Shown piece after piece: positions 18,660-28,223 of a DNA stretch of 64,000 nt. The notes beneath the pieces are model-generated. The model searched no databases and had not been told where the DNA came from. It saw nothing but the letters and a program-made list of their open reading frames with translations. This DNA comes from Marinarcus sediminis. GTDB taxonomy: Bacteria; Campylobacterota; Campylobacteria; Campylobacterales; Arcobacteraceae. Each line of letters begins with the position of its first letter. Position 1 is the stretch's first letter. A program made the position numbers and the translations under genes. The stretch is from positions 1,550,001 through 1,614,000 of the forward strand of contig NZ_CP182357.1 of the NCBI RefSeq assembly GCF_048571275.1, written 5' to 3'.

Positions 18660-18676
18660 TTAGTTAATTCCCTTTT

Positions 18677-19150
18677 TTAATATGAGTTTTTTTGTATCAT
18701 GCGTACTTGAATATTCTCAAGTGCATAAACATGTCTTGACCCTGTCAGAAAATCTTTTTTAGAATACAGAGAAAAACCTTCGTTTTCATAGACCACAATC
18801 ACTGCGTTTCCAATGTCTGTGTTAAACAGTTCGTTGTAGCTAAATGCCACGGCATAATCATCCATGGCAGTTGCTAAAACAACCACTTGATTGAGCTTTT
18901 TTTTGCTTTTTATATCAATGTGTGCATTTTGAATAAGCTGTATGAGCAAAACTCCACTCTTTTTTTGTGCTGCTTGTTTGGTTTGACCTGAAGCACACAC
19001 CACTGCAACATCGGAAAGCGTAGTGTGTGGCAGTTTTGCAAAACTCTCTTTGTCAAAATGAAGTGTTTGTTGAACTTCTCCATTGACACTTAACGTTGCA
19101 GCAAACAGATGTAAACAACTCAACAGACTCACTATAAACAGTTTCATCAT
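18677..19150 (-). CDS. Small periplasmic protein resembling the Moco-binding sulfite-oxidase fold
   Basis: A 157-residue exported protein (signal peptide about 1-18). The pattern LSVNGEVQQTLHFDKESFAKLP, then VVCASGQTKQ, then GVLLIQLIQNAHI and ATAMDDYAVAFSYNEL, matches the short periplasmic 'oxidoreductase molybdopterin-binding' proteins derived from the YedY/SUOX fold. The one cysteine in VVCASG sits roughly where the molybdenum ligand would be. Whether it holds a cofactor is unknown; it may instead be a ligand-binding protein. It lies between two TonB-dependent receptor genes, with gaps of 6 and 17 bases. Confidence 0.65.
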   Translation of the reverse strand: MMKLFIVSLLSCLHLFAATLSVNGEVQQTLHFDKESFAKLPHTTLSDVAVVCASGQTKQAAQKKSGVLLIQLIQNAHIDIKSKKKLNQVVVLATAMDDYAVAFSYNELFNTDIGNAVIVVYENEGFSLYSKKDFLTGSRHVYALENIQVRMIQKNSY

Positions 19151-19156
19151 CTATCC

Positions 19157-21085
19157 TTAGAATGTATATTTTAGATTTACGAAGTATTCTCTTCCTGCTT
19201 CGTAATATCCTAAATCGTAGTAGTAGTTTTCATCTAATACATTTTTCACACCCGCTTCAAATGTCATATCGTTATAGTCATATCCAATTTTTGTATTCAC
19301 CGTTGTAAAATTACTTTTGTCATACGTGTTATTTCTATATTGAAGGTAAATGTCTCTTTCATTTTTCACATTTGCATAAACATATAAATCTTTTAAGATG
19401 TCATATTGAGCGTAGAGGAAAGTGGCATGTTTAGGTATTCCTGTTCGTTTATAATCGCTGTTATTTTTATCTTCGATATTGATATAGGTATAATTTGCTC
19501 CCGATGAGAAGTTCTCAAAATAGCTGTTTAATTCAAGTTCAATACCTTTATGTCTGAAATCTCCAATATTTTGGTTTTGATTAAAAGCCCCCACATTGAC
19601 GGATTGAATGGCATCTTTATAATCCGATACGAAAAAGTTTGTTTTAAAATCAAAATTTGAAGTCACTTTATTTGCATAAGAGAGTTCATAGTGTGTTGCT
19701 TTTTCTGCATCTAAATCGGGATTGGCCAAAGCCGTTCCCATCCCTGTTGAGTATCTCTCTTTCATAGTCGGTGAATGTGTTTTTCTGGAAACCGTAAAAC
19801 TTACTTTTTGTTGTTCGTTAATATCATAAAAGAGTCCAATTTGTGGATTAATACTGTCCATATCTTTGGCTTTTTCATAATTAACCCCCGATTTCCAAAT
19901 GGTATCATCACTTAATCTGTCATAACTTATGCCCGTAACTAAAGATAAAGAGTGTGTTAAAGAATAGGTATCTTCTAACGCTAAAGAGATTGTACTATTG
20001 GCATAATCTTCCTCTTTTACATTGTTTTCATCAAAACCTTTATGTGAATCATATTTGTAACTGACCGAAGATACTAACTCATGATTGGTAAAGGGCATTC
20101 CCAGTTCTGCTGATGTACCATAACTGTAATCATCATATCTGCTCCCCCACGTCACTTTTTGCCAATTGGTATTGTAATTTTCTAAATAGTTGTCAAACTT
20201 ATCATAGAACCATCGGGTTTTGAGATAATTGTCTCCAATTTTATTGTCTGTAAAAGCATAGACTCCTTCTTTATCCCATTGTGGCCAATTCCAATATCTT
20301 GGACGACTTAATGTACTGTCATCTATGGTTGTATTTTGTTGCTCTTTTTCACCATCGATTTTAGAATACATGATGGCATATTCACTCTCATCTGTTGGTG
20401 TCCAGCCTACTTTTAGACTGTATTTTTTATCATTTGAAGCAGAATGCAGTCTCTCTTGTGTGGGTTGATTATTGGTATATGTAAAATCATCGGATAAATC
20501 AAAATGATCTTTATCTCGAATACTTCCTGCAAATTGAAGATAATAGTTTTTTTGTTTTGTGCCTAAGTTGATGGAAGTTGTATATTGATTTAAACCCAAA
20601 TCATTATCAAAACTAGTGCCTAAACTGATATCCCCTTCAAACTCTTTTGTTGGTTTTTTTGAGATCAGATTGACAACTCCAGCCATGGTATTCGCACCGT
20701 ATTTAACCGAAGAGTAACCTTTTGAAATATCAATTTTTGATAAATCTGCTGTTGTAAATCTTGAATAGTCAAAATTTCCATCATAGGGAACATAAATGGG
20801 AATACCATCCATAAATACTGCAACTCTTGTAGAACTAAAACCTCGAATAGAGATGGTTTTTTCAGCTCGGGCACCTGAATTTGATAAATAGATTCCAGCC
20901 GTATTACTGAGTGCTTCAGATATGTCTGCATAGTTGTGCAATTGAATATCTTCGCTGAAAATTTCAGTTGAATTATTCACATCTTTTTGTCCACTGATAT
21001 CAATCTCTCCCAATGTAAACTGTTCCGTATCACCCGCATGTAACAGTGTTGCCAAACATATTGAATATAAAACTCTTTTTTTCAT
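19157..21085 (-). CDS. TonB-dependent receptor (third of operon)
   Basis: A 642-residue outer-membrane receptor: signal peptide (about 1-16), TonB-box-like FTLGEIDISG (about 23-32), a plug with RAEKTISIRGFSSTRVAVF and VKYGANTMAGVVNLIS, and a barrel ending YFVNLKYTF. Of the four receptors here its plug is the most canonical (BtuB/FepA-like). Neighbouring genes are six to fifteen bases away, consistent with one operon. The ligand cannot be read from sequence. Confidence 0.93.
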   Translation of the reverse strand: MKKRVLYSICLATLLHAGDTEQFTLGEIDISGQKDVNNSTEIFSEDIQLHNYADISEALSNTAGIYLSNSGARAEKTISIRGFSSTRVAVFMDGIPIYVPYDGNFDYSRFTTADLSKIDISKGYSSVKYGANTMAGVVNLISKKPTKEFEGDISLGTSFDNDLGLNQYTTSINLGTKQKNYYLQFAGSIRDKDHFDLSDDFTYTNNQPTQERLHSASNDKKYSLKVGWTPTDESEYAIMYSKIDGEKEQQNTTIDDSTLSRPRYWNWPQWDKEGVYAFTDNKIGDNYLKTRWFYDKFDNYLENYNTNWQKVTWGSRYDDYSYGTSAELGMPFTNHELVSSVSYKYDSHKGFDENNVKEEDYANSTISLALEDTYSLTHSLSLVTGISYDRLSDDTIWKSGVNYEKAKDMDSINPQIGLFYDINEQQKVSFTVSRKTHSPTMKERYSTGMGTALANPDLDAEKATHYELSYANKVTSNFDFKTNFFVSDYKDAIQSVNVGAFNQNQNIGDFRHKGIELELNSYFENFSSGANYTYINIEDKNNSDYKRTGIPKHATFLYAQYDILKDLYVYANVKNERDIYLQYRNNTYDKSNFTTVNTKIGYDYNDMTFEAGVKNVLDENYYYDLGYYEAGREYFVNLKYTF

Positions 21086-21100
21086 TTTTTCTCCCTTGAT

Positions 21101-23170
21101 TTAGAATTTAACTTGCAGTGCTAAAGCACCATTGATACCCGCTTCATTGGCTGTATAATACGCTGTACTTGAAGCTTTACTTAAGTGTTCTGAGTAATTT
21201 TTATCAAAGATATTATTGAGTTCAAATGAGACAACAGCACTTTTAAATATGCCCAATTCCCCAAACGCATAACTTACAGACGCATTGGTTAAGGCATATC
21301 CTGCAGTCTCTTTTTCTCCATTGATTGCAGATATTCTGTCTTGTTTATCCACCAACTCTTCAACTACTTCCCAACTTAACCCTTTTTTCTTTCGTTGAGC
21401 AAGGCTGAGTTTGAGTTTTTGTGGTGTGATATACGCCAGTGGTTGATTGTCATCTTCATTTTCACCGTGTGTTTGTGTGTAGGTTGCTTCGGCAAAAATA
21501 TCATCGGCGATTTCATACCCCATCAGTAATTCTGCTCCATAAACAGTGGCTTCATCTAAGTTGATATACTGTTTGATGGTCAGATTTGTAGGAGTAGTTT
21601 TATAACCCGTATCGACCAATTCAATATAATCTTTATATTTTTGATAGAACAAAGCGGTGCTGTAGTAAAATTTATCAATTTGACCATCTGCCCCAATATC
21701 TGCCCCATAGACTTTTTCATTTTTTAATGTTTGATTCGGAATTTGGCTTCCATTGGAAGGGTTGTTCCCATATTGTTCATTAAAATAAGGTGTTCTTGTT
21801 GCGTTAGAGAGTTTAAAATAAGGGATAAAAGCCGATGATACTTCATATCCAATGGTTGCACTTAAGGATAAAAGATTGTCTTCTTCATTGGTATTTTCCT
21901 TAAGTGTTTGAGATAGAAGTACAGCAGGAACTAAGGTGGCAAATTTTGCACTGTTGATGTTTGAAATAACATCTCTTTTAACATACTCATATCCAGCAGC
22001 TAGATTGAAAAAAGTTTTATCATACTGAATCTCATCAGAGACATTGAGCATAAAAGATTTTATTTCACCTTCCGTGATTCCAAAGGCTTTTTGCCAAGGA
22101 TTCCATGAACTGGTACCATAATTATAGGTTCTTACACCATTGGTAATATACATGTTAGAGTAGGTTGATGAAAAAGCCAAATGATGATTGCTCAAATCTT
22201 TTTGTGCTGACAGTTTCAAACCGTCTGTTTTACTCTCTCTGAAAAGCTCTTGTTGCTCTTCAATGGCAGCTTCTCTTTTAACATTGTAGTCATAGTGTAA
22301 TTCATTTTTAAAATATTGCACTTCAAGGTTACTTAAGCCTGCGTAAGCCATTTTTTTAAATCCAGCAAAATAGCTTTTTGCTTCATCATTGGGTCGGTCT
22401 GTATAAGTCCAAAAGCCATTTGAAGGGTTGTACCAACGGGTTGTAGGATCACTTGATTGTGCATCGTCTTTCATGTATCTGGCATATACATAACTGTCCG
22501 GTGAGGTTTTAATAGAGAGACTTCCATTGTAGTTGGATGTTTCATATTCAGAGTGCAGTATTTCATCTGAATTTCCATCTTCATAGTTATTGTAGTTATT
22601 AAAACCACCACCTAAAGAGAGATTAAAAATGTCATTGTAAAGGGTCGTTCCCAAGGAACTGCTGTAACCATCTTTGGATAAGAAACTTCCTTTTGCATTG
22701 GCAAATCCAGAGAGATTGACCTCTTTTGTATCCCCAAATTTTGGCTCTTTGAATTTAACAACAACGGCACCACTCATGGCTCCCATTCCTAATGTTGCCC
22801 CATTGGCACCACGGTAGACATCAATTTCAGCAATGTCTGTTAACGCAAACAGATTGGTTGAGTCGTCATGTCCCGCATTCAGACGCATTCCTTCTATAAA
22901 AACAGGTACCCCTTTATTCCCACGACCTCTAATATAGGGTTCATTGGCATAATCCCCTGATTTTTTAAACTCTACATAAAACTCTTTTTTTAATGAGTCA
23001 CTTAATGAAGTTGAGACTTTTTCATCGGTTGTAATGGTTTTTTTACTGTTAATGAGAGATGATTTCATGAGGGTATTTTCAGCAATATCAATCTCTTCTA
23101 TTTTTACATCTTGTGCATGAGCATTTAAACAGCATAAATAGACAGCAACGAGCGATAATTTAATTTTCAT
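21101..23170 (-). CDS. TonB-dependent receptor (second of operon)
   Basis: A 689-residue outer-membrane receptor: signal peptide (about 1-19), TonB-box-like VKIEEIDIAE (about 22-31), a plug containing EPYIRGRGNKGVPVFIEGM and LGMGAMSGAVVVKF, and a barrel ending GALALQVKF. It lies directly downstream of a binding-protein gene with nine bases between them. AAGGAAA precedes its ATG. Confidence 0.92.
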   Translation of the reverse strand: MKIKLSLVAVYLCCLNAHAQDVKIEEIDIAENTLMKSSLINSKKTITTDEKVSTSLSDSLKKEFYVEFKKSGDYANEPYIRGRGNKGVPVFIEGMRLNAGHDDSTNLFALTDIAEIDVYRGANGATLGMGAMSGAVVVKFKEPKFGDTKEVNLSGFANAKGSFLSKDGYSSSLGTTLYNDIFNLSLGGGFNNYNNYEDGNSDEILHSEYETSNYNGSLSIKTSPDSYVYARYMKDDAQSSDPTTRWYNPSNGFWTYTDRPNDEAKSYFAGFKKMAYAGLSNLEVQYFKNELHYDYNVKREAAIEEQQELFRESKTDGLKLSAQKDLSNHHLAFSSTYSNMYITNGVRTYNYGTSSWNPWQKAFGITEGEIKSFMLNVSDEIQYDKTFFNLAAGYEYVKRDVISNINSAKFATLVPAVLLSQTLKENTNEEDNLLSLSATIGYEVSSAFIPYFKLSNATRTPYFNEQYGNNPSNGSQIPNQTLKNEKVYGADIGADGQIDKFYYSTALFYQKYKDYIELVDTGYKTTPTNLTIKQYINLDEATVYGAELLMGYEIADDIFAEATYTQTHGENEDDNQPLAYITPQKLKLSLAQRKKKGLSWEVVEELVDKQDRISAINGEKETAGYALTNASVSYAFGELGIFKSAVVSFELNNIFDKNYSEHLSKASSTAYYTANEAGINGALALQVKF

Positions 23171-23179
23171 TTTTTTCCT

Positions 23180-24184
23180 TTAATTCAGTATTTGATTGAG
23201 TTGATTTTCAGAGAGTTTTGTACCCATAAATTTTTCATAAAATTTTTGTGTCTCTTTTTTCATATCCACATCTTTAAAAAGTTCGGGGTACATTTTTTTA
23301 GCAACCCATAAGATGCACAAGGCTTGTTCTGGTGTATAGTGTGTCCAAAAATGCGCACCCATAGGCACAGAATAGACCTGTTTGTTTTTGACTGCTTTTA
23401 AATCTTTGAATTTGGGGTTATGTAAAGCCATTTTTACATCTTTTTTGCCCCAAACAAAAAGATAATCGGGGTTTAATACAAAGAGTTTTTCCATATCAAT
23501 AGAGAGATGCTCTTTGGTAAGATGTGAGCTAACGGAAATTCCGCCCGCTTTTTCAAAGATGGCATTTGCCGTAGTGACCATAGGCATAGAAAGATTACTT
23601 ACTCGAAGATACAAAGCACTTTTTTTATCTTTTATTTGGCTGGTTCTGTCTTTAATGAGTTGAACAATACCCTCATAATAGTTGTTATAATCCAAAGCAT
23701 GAGATTGCATATTAAAGAGTTGACCTAAAAAGGTCATACTTCTTTGAATGTTATTCTCTCCTTGCCAATTAATCACAGCAGCTTTATACCCTTTTTTTTC
23801 AACTACAGCTGCAGTAAGTGGGTTATTGACCAACGCAATATCAAACTGAGTTTGTGCCAGTTTTTCAAAGTTTGGTGTCCAAGTGGGTGGGTTGGATGAA
23901 ACTTGTGGCATGGAAAAGAGTTTGGGTAAAAACCACTCTTGGTGTTTCCAAAAGGGCATTTTACTCAGACGCTCATTTTCAACACCATTGTGAATGATGT
24001 TCCCTTTTTTAAAAGCAAATAAAAAGGCATTAATTGCAGGTGTTCCTCCCACACTGACAATGCCAGTGATTTGGTCAGGAACAATGACTTCTCGATTTGC
24101 CATATCTTTGATGATATGATTGGATTGTGCAAAAAGATTCAGTGTTATGCAACACGTTAATAAACACAGATAAATTTTTTTCAT
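23180..24184 (-). CDS. Periplasmic metal-chelate-type binding protein (divergent copy)
   Basis: A 334-residue secreted PeriBP-fold protein with signal peptide (about 1-19). It starts IIKDMANREVIVPDQITGIVS, typical of iron-complex and cobalamin binding proteins, and ends in a helix-rich lobe with VPMGAHFWTHYTPEQALCIL. It lacks the YYAEG and WFDRPPSFM motifs of the three other binding proteins in the region, so it probably binds a different ligand or form. It is preceded by a receptor gene two bases upstream and is the closest binding-protein gene to the ABC permease and ATPase. Confidence 0.87.
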   Translation of the reverse strand: MKKIYLCLLTCCITLNLFAQSNHIIKDMANREVIVPDQITGIVSVGGTPAINAFLFAFKKGNIIHNGVENERLSKMPFWKHQEWFLPKLFSMPQVSSNPPTWTPNFEKLAQTQFDIALVNNPLTAAVVEKKGYKAAVINWQGENNIQRSMTFLGQLFNMQSHALDYNNYYEGIVQLIKDRTSQIKDKKSALYLRVSNLSMPMVTTANAIFEKAGGISVSSHLTKEHLSIDMEKLFVLNPDYLFVWGKKDVKMALHNPKFKDLKAVKNKQVYSVPMGAHFWTHYTPEQALCILWVAKKMYPELFKDVDMKKETQKFYEKFMGTKLSENQLNQILN

Positions 24185-24186
24185 GA

Positions 24187-26409
24187 CTAAAACTTATATA
24201 CCATACTTAATACAGCTGAAAATGGAGCACCTTGGTAATAAGAGGTGGCACCTGTTCTGGTGTCATCCAAACTGTTTTTGACAACCCCAATGTACTGTTT
24301 ATCAAAGATATTTTGAAGCGCCAAAGAGAGTTCCAGTTTCTCTTTTTTGAGAACATATTTTGTGTTGAGATCAAACACAGTATACGCATCAACTTTTTCT
24401 TTATTTTCTGCATCACCGTATCGTTTACCAATGTATCGTGCAAGTGGGCTGAAAGTAAAATTATTATACGTAAAATTCACTCCCAATTTTCCTCCAATTT
24501 TTGCAACATCGGGGATTTGATTGTTTTGTGTTTCTAAGTAAGTGTTGGTTGCCAATAAAATATTATTGTCAAATTCAAATCGGTTATAATACACAGAGGC
24601 AAAGATGCTTGTATTTTTTGAAAGATTATAATTCCCTTCGAGTTCCACTCCCATTGATGTAGCTTCGGAATCACTTTTATAATAACTTAAATTTAAAGCG
24701 GGATCATACACCGTGACCTGTTTATTTTTGTATTTTCCATAAAAGAGAGTATTTTTAAAGTTAAAATTTTTGTAATCGTATTGGGTAAAGAACTCAATGT
24801 TATCTGAAGTTTCAAGTTTGAGTTCATCCCATAAATCTTGTAACGTGATTCCAGCAGCTTGAAATACAGCTGTTTTTGAGTTATAAATCGACCACAAAGG
24901 ACCTTGCCAAGGATTGGCATAATTTTTTGCATAGCCTCCCCCAATTTTCCAATTTTGATTTAATTGATGGTCCAGTGCTAAACTGGGTAACAGAACATCT
25001 GAACTGCTTTTATCAACATGCATACCATTTTTTACACCACTTGAGGCACTTAACGCTTCATCGTAAGATAAATCGGCTAATCCTGCTGTGTTGTAACCAG
25101 TTACGCCAGGAAAGTCATACATCAAGTAGCGTAAACCTACATTAAAATGTGTTTTATCAATGGTTTTTTCATAACCAAGATAGGGTGCATTAGAGACTCT
25201 TTTATCAATATCGGTTAACATGGCAGTAGAGGCATAGGTTAAACTTCCATCGGCGTTAATTTTATAAACTTTTTGAAGTTCTGGAGGGGGAGTACTCTCC
25301 ATCTCTTGATACCACCATCCTCCATAAAGTTTACCTTCGGCTAAGGGGTGTTCAAACTCTAAATTCATTCCATATGCTTCTTCTCGAATGAGCATCTTTT
25401 TTACAGTACCCGTTGTTGCATCTCCAAAGTATCGTGTACCTTTACTTCCTAAAGTATAGGGTTTGAATTTAATTTTAGTATTGCCCATTTGTGTATCTAA
25501 AGCCATGTAATAAAAGTATTCATCAAAGGTTTGTTTATTGAAGTCATAATACATGGCATCGGTGAATTTATTTCCCGTGATGGTGGTATTGTAATCGACT
25601 GAATAGTTACTGCTTAATGATTGCGTTTGCGCATATGTTAATGGCATATATTCATCTCGGTCAAAAATATTATAGGCACCAAAAATTTCTAATTGAGTGG
25701 TATCCGAAAGATCAATGGCAGACATGAGTTCAATATTTTTACGTTTTATATCACCTTCTCCTTTCCATTTGTCATTTGACATGGTTGAACTTGAGATAAA
25801 AAAATTGAACATATCATTGATTTTTCCACTGTCAAGACGCAAAAACAGTTTTTGAAAATTATCTGTACCTGCACCAACGGTAACCATACCTCCCGCTTCA
25901 TCTTTAGGTTTTTCCAGTTTTAAATCAAGAGAACCACTCGTTGTTCCTAATCCCATGCCTTTGTTTGCAGGGGTTAATCCTGTAGTAAATTCAAGTGATG
26001 AGGTATTCTCTTGATCCAGTAAATATCCTGTTCCCCCATTTCCTACATTAAACCCAAAAGGAACACCTTCAATGGTTGTACTTAAACGACTGAAAGTATC
26101 TCCTAATTGACCACGAACTCGAAGCATATTTTGATCAACGGTTAATCCGTAGGCATCTTGAGTTTCTACATTAACAGAAGGTAAAAGTTGTAAACTTTTA
26201 AAGTAGTTGGTTGAACTGGTTCCTTGGATTGCAGCAGCTGCATTACCATCAATAATTCTGGTTTGATTATTTTCATTTAAATTGTAAAAATAATTGACAC
26301 TGTTTTCGTTGATGTCTATGGGTGCCACTTGCACACTTTGCTCCTCTTGTGCAAAAGATGAGGTGTTGATTAATACGAATAACAACAGACTATAAGACTT
26401 TTTTTTCAT
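24187..26409 (-). CDS. TonB-dependent receptor (first of operon)
   Basis: A 740-residue outer-membrane receptor: signal peptide (about 1-20), TonB-box-like VQVAPIDINE (about 26-35), a plug with MLRVRGQLGDTFSRLSTTI and MGLGTTSGSLDLKLEKP, and a barrel ending SAVLSMVYKF. It is separated by 59 bases from the ATPase gene, the widest gap in the operon, and that gap contains a 12-base tandem duplication. Confidence 0.91.
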   Translation of the reverse strand: MKKKSYSLLLFVLINTSSFAQEEQSVQVAPIDINENSVNYFYNLNENNQTRIIDGNAAAAIQGTSSTNYFKSLQLLPSVNVETQDAYGLTVDQNMLRVRGQLGDTFSRLSTTIEGVPFGFNVGNGGTGYLLDQENTSSLEFTTGLTPANKGMGLGTTSGSLDLKLEKPKDEAGGMVTVGAGTDNFQKLFLRLDSGKINDMFNFFISSSTMSNDKWKGEGDIKRKNIELMSAIDLSDTTQLEIFGAYNIFDRDEYMPLTYAQTQSLSSNYSVDYNTTITGNKFTDAMYYDFNKQTFDEYFYYMALDTQMGNTKIKFKPYTLGSKGTRYFGDATTGTVKKMLIREEAYGMNLEFEHPLAEGKLYGGWWYQEMESTPPPELQKVYKINADGSLTYASTAMLTDIDKRVSNAPYLGYEKTIDKTHFNVGLRYLMYDFPGVTGYNTAGLADLSYDEALSASSGVKNGMHVDKSSSDVLLPSLALDHQLNQNWKIGGGYAKNYANPWQGPLWSIYNSKTAVFQAAGITLQDLWDELKLETSDNIEFFTQYDYKNFNFKNTLFYGKYKNKQVTVYDPALNLSYYKSDSEATSMGVELEGNYNLSKNTSIFASVYYNRFEFDNNILLATNTYLETQNNQIPDVAKIGGKLGVNFTYNNFTFSPLARYIGKRYGDAENKEKVDAYTVFDLNTKYVLKKEKLELSLALQNIFDKQYIGVVKNSLDDTRTGATSYYQGAPFSAVLSMVYKF

Positions 26410-26423
26410 TTCTTCCCTTTTTA

Positions 26424-26447
26424 TTTCTTTATATATTTCTTTATATA
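26424..26447. repeat. Perfect 2 x 12-base tandem duplication
   Basis: TTTCTTTATATA is present twice in direct succession (26424-26435 and 26436-26447) in the leader of the first receptor gene of the operon. A strand-slippage duplication is the simplest origin; it changes the distance upstream of the ribosome-binding site. Confidence 0.8.
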
Positions 26448-26468
26448 ACGCTCAGTAAAAAAATTTGT

Positions 26469-27227
26469 TTATACAGCTATGCAAATTTTTCTGTCGCTTA
26501 AATGTACGATTTTTGATTCTAATTGATATACCGTTTTAATATTATCCTCCCTTATAATGATATTTGGATCCCCTTTTTCCAAGATTTTCCCTTGATCTAA
26601 AAATATGGCTTCATTGGAGACAAAAAAGACATGATCAGGATAGTGACTGGTTTTAATAAAGGTCAAATCTTTTTTTGACAACGCTTTGATTCTATTGAGC
26701 AGTTTATATTGGTTCCCAAAATCCAAACCATTAACTGGCTCATCCATGATAAACACATCGGCTTGTTGAGCAATGGCACGAGCTATTAAAATCAGTTGTC
26801 GTTGACCACCACTTAACGTGGTATAAATTTCATTTTCTAAATGTTTTATGCCTAAAATTTCTAAGGCATCCATACAGATTTTTCTGTCTTCATTGTTATA
26901 GTTTGAAAAGAGTGATTTATAGGGCATTCTTCCCATGAGTACAACATCTTTAACCAAATAACCAAAAGCCCCATCATGCACTTGTGGAATATACGCCACA
27001 CGTTGAAAAAAAGCTTTGGGTTTGATGTTTTGTATGAGTGTATTGTCAAAATAGACTTTCCCACAGCTGGGTTTCAAAAATCCCAATAATATTTTTAAAA
27101 GAGTCGTTTTTCCACATCCATTGGGACCTAAAATAGAGATGACATCAGAAGAGTTAATCTCAAAATCAATCCCTTTTAAAATCTCTTTTTTCCCATAGGA
27201 AAATTTTAAATCTTCAACGGCAAACAT
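26469..27227 (-). CDS. ABC transporter ATP-binding protein, FecE/BtuD type
   Basis: A 252-residue ATPase: Walker A GPNGCGKTTLLK (about 35-46), Q-loop region YIPQVHDGAFGYLV, signature LSGGQRQLILIARA and Walker B VFIMDEPVNGLD. It powers the FecCD-type permease encoded just upstream. I chose the ATG at 27227 since it overlaps the permease stop as TGATG, with AAGGA eight bases before; an ATG three codons earlier lies too close to that site. Confidence 0.94.
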   Translation of the reverse strand: MFAVEDLKFSYGKKEILKGIDFEINSSDVISILGPNGCGKTTLLKILLGFLKPSCGKVYFDNTLIQNIKPKAFFQRVAYIPQVHDGAFGYLVKDVVLMGRMPYKSLFSNYNNEDRKICMDALEILGIKHLENEIYTTLSGGQRQLILIARAIAQQADVFIMDEPVNGLDFGNQYKLLNRIKALSKKDLTFIKTSHYPDHVFFVSNEAIFLDQGKILEKGDPNIIIREDNIKTVYQLESKIVHLSDRKICIAV

Positions 27228-28222
27228 CAACCCCATCCTTTTTTAACATTTTTAAGTGCATACGCAAAAAATGGAATTCCAATAAGCGAAGTTAATATTC
27301 CTATGGGAATTTCCACACTAAAAAGTGTGCGTGAAATGTTATCAATGATTAAAAGATAGATGGCGCCAATGAGTGCTGAAAGGGGAACAATAACAATATT
27401 ATTTGACCCAAACAAAAGTCGTGTGATATGAGGAATCACTAAACCAACCCAGCCAATCATTCCAGCAAGAACAACAGTAAATGCACTGATAAATGTTGCA
27501 ATTAAAATAATGACAAATCGTGTCAATTTGACATTGATACCCAAACTTTTTGCCTCTTCATCGCCTAAACTTAAAACATTGAGATATTTTGATAAAAAAA
27601 TCATTAAAAATATTCCCAATAAAATAGGAAGAGTGACAACATAGATGGTCTGTTTATCAATTAATGCCAAACTTCCCATGAGCCAATAGACAATTGCGGG
27701 TAACTCATCGTATGGGTCTGCCATATATTTTGTGATAGACAATAATGAACTGAAAAATGCAGAACTGACAACGCCCCCTAAAATGAGAAGAATGAGTTGA
27801 TTTTGTTTATTAAACATGGAGATAAACAAAGCAATAAATACTGAGAGTATTCCAAATATAAACGAAGAGGCTTGTATGAGAATAAACTCTTTAAAAAATA
27901 TCATGCCCAAGGCTGCACCAAATGAAGCACCTGAAAGTACCCCTAAAATACCAGGAGAAACCAGAGGATTTCGAAACATCGATTGAAAAGCCACGCCTGA
28001 AATGGCCAATGAGGCACCAATTAAAATAGAAGCAATGACTCTTGGAAAGCGTATCTCTATAATAATATTTTGCATCAATTGAGCATTGTGTACCTCTGCA
28101 AAACCCAATTTGTACAAAAAGAATTGCACAATCTGAGTGGTGGTTAAATTGTATTGTCCTAAAGACAGAGAAAACAAAGCCAATACAATTAATATAATAA
28201 ATAGCACTAAAATCGATTTCAT
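27227..28222 (-). CDS. FecCD-type ABC transporter permease
   Basis: A 331-residue inner-membrane protein with about ten transmembrane helices and the FecCD/BtuC hallmarks RFPRVIASILIGASLAISG, QSMFRNPLVSPGILGV and AGMIGWVGLVIPHITRLLFG (the ATPase-contact segment). Only one permease gene is present, so it presumably works as a homodimer and may serve several binding proteins. It starts one base after the oxidoreductase stop and overlaps the ATPase. Confidence 0.95.
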   Translation of the reverse strand: MKSILVLFIILIVLALFSLSLGQYNLTTTQIVQFFLYKLGFAEVHNAQLMQNIIIEIRFPRVIASILIGASLAISGVAFQSMFRNPLVSPGILGVLSGASFGAALGMIFFKEFILIQASSFIFGILSVFIALFISMFNKQNQLILLILGGVVSSAFFSSLLSITKYMADPYDELPAIVYWLMGSLALIDKQTIYVVTLPILLGIFLMIFLSKYLNVLSLGDEEAKSLGINVKLTRFVIILIATFISAFTVVLAGMIGWVGLVIPHITRLLFGSNNIVIVPLSALIGAIYLLIIDNISRTLFSVEIPIGILTSLIGIPFFAYALKNVKKGWG

Positions 28223-28223
28223 G

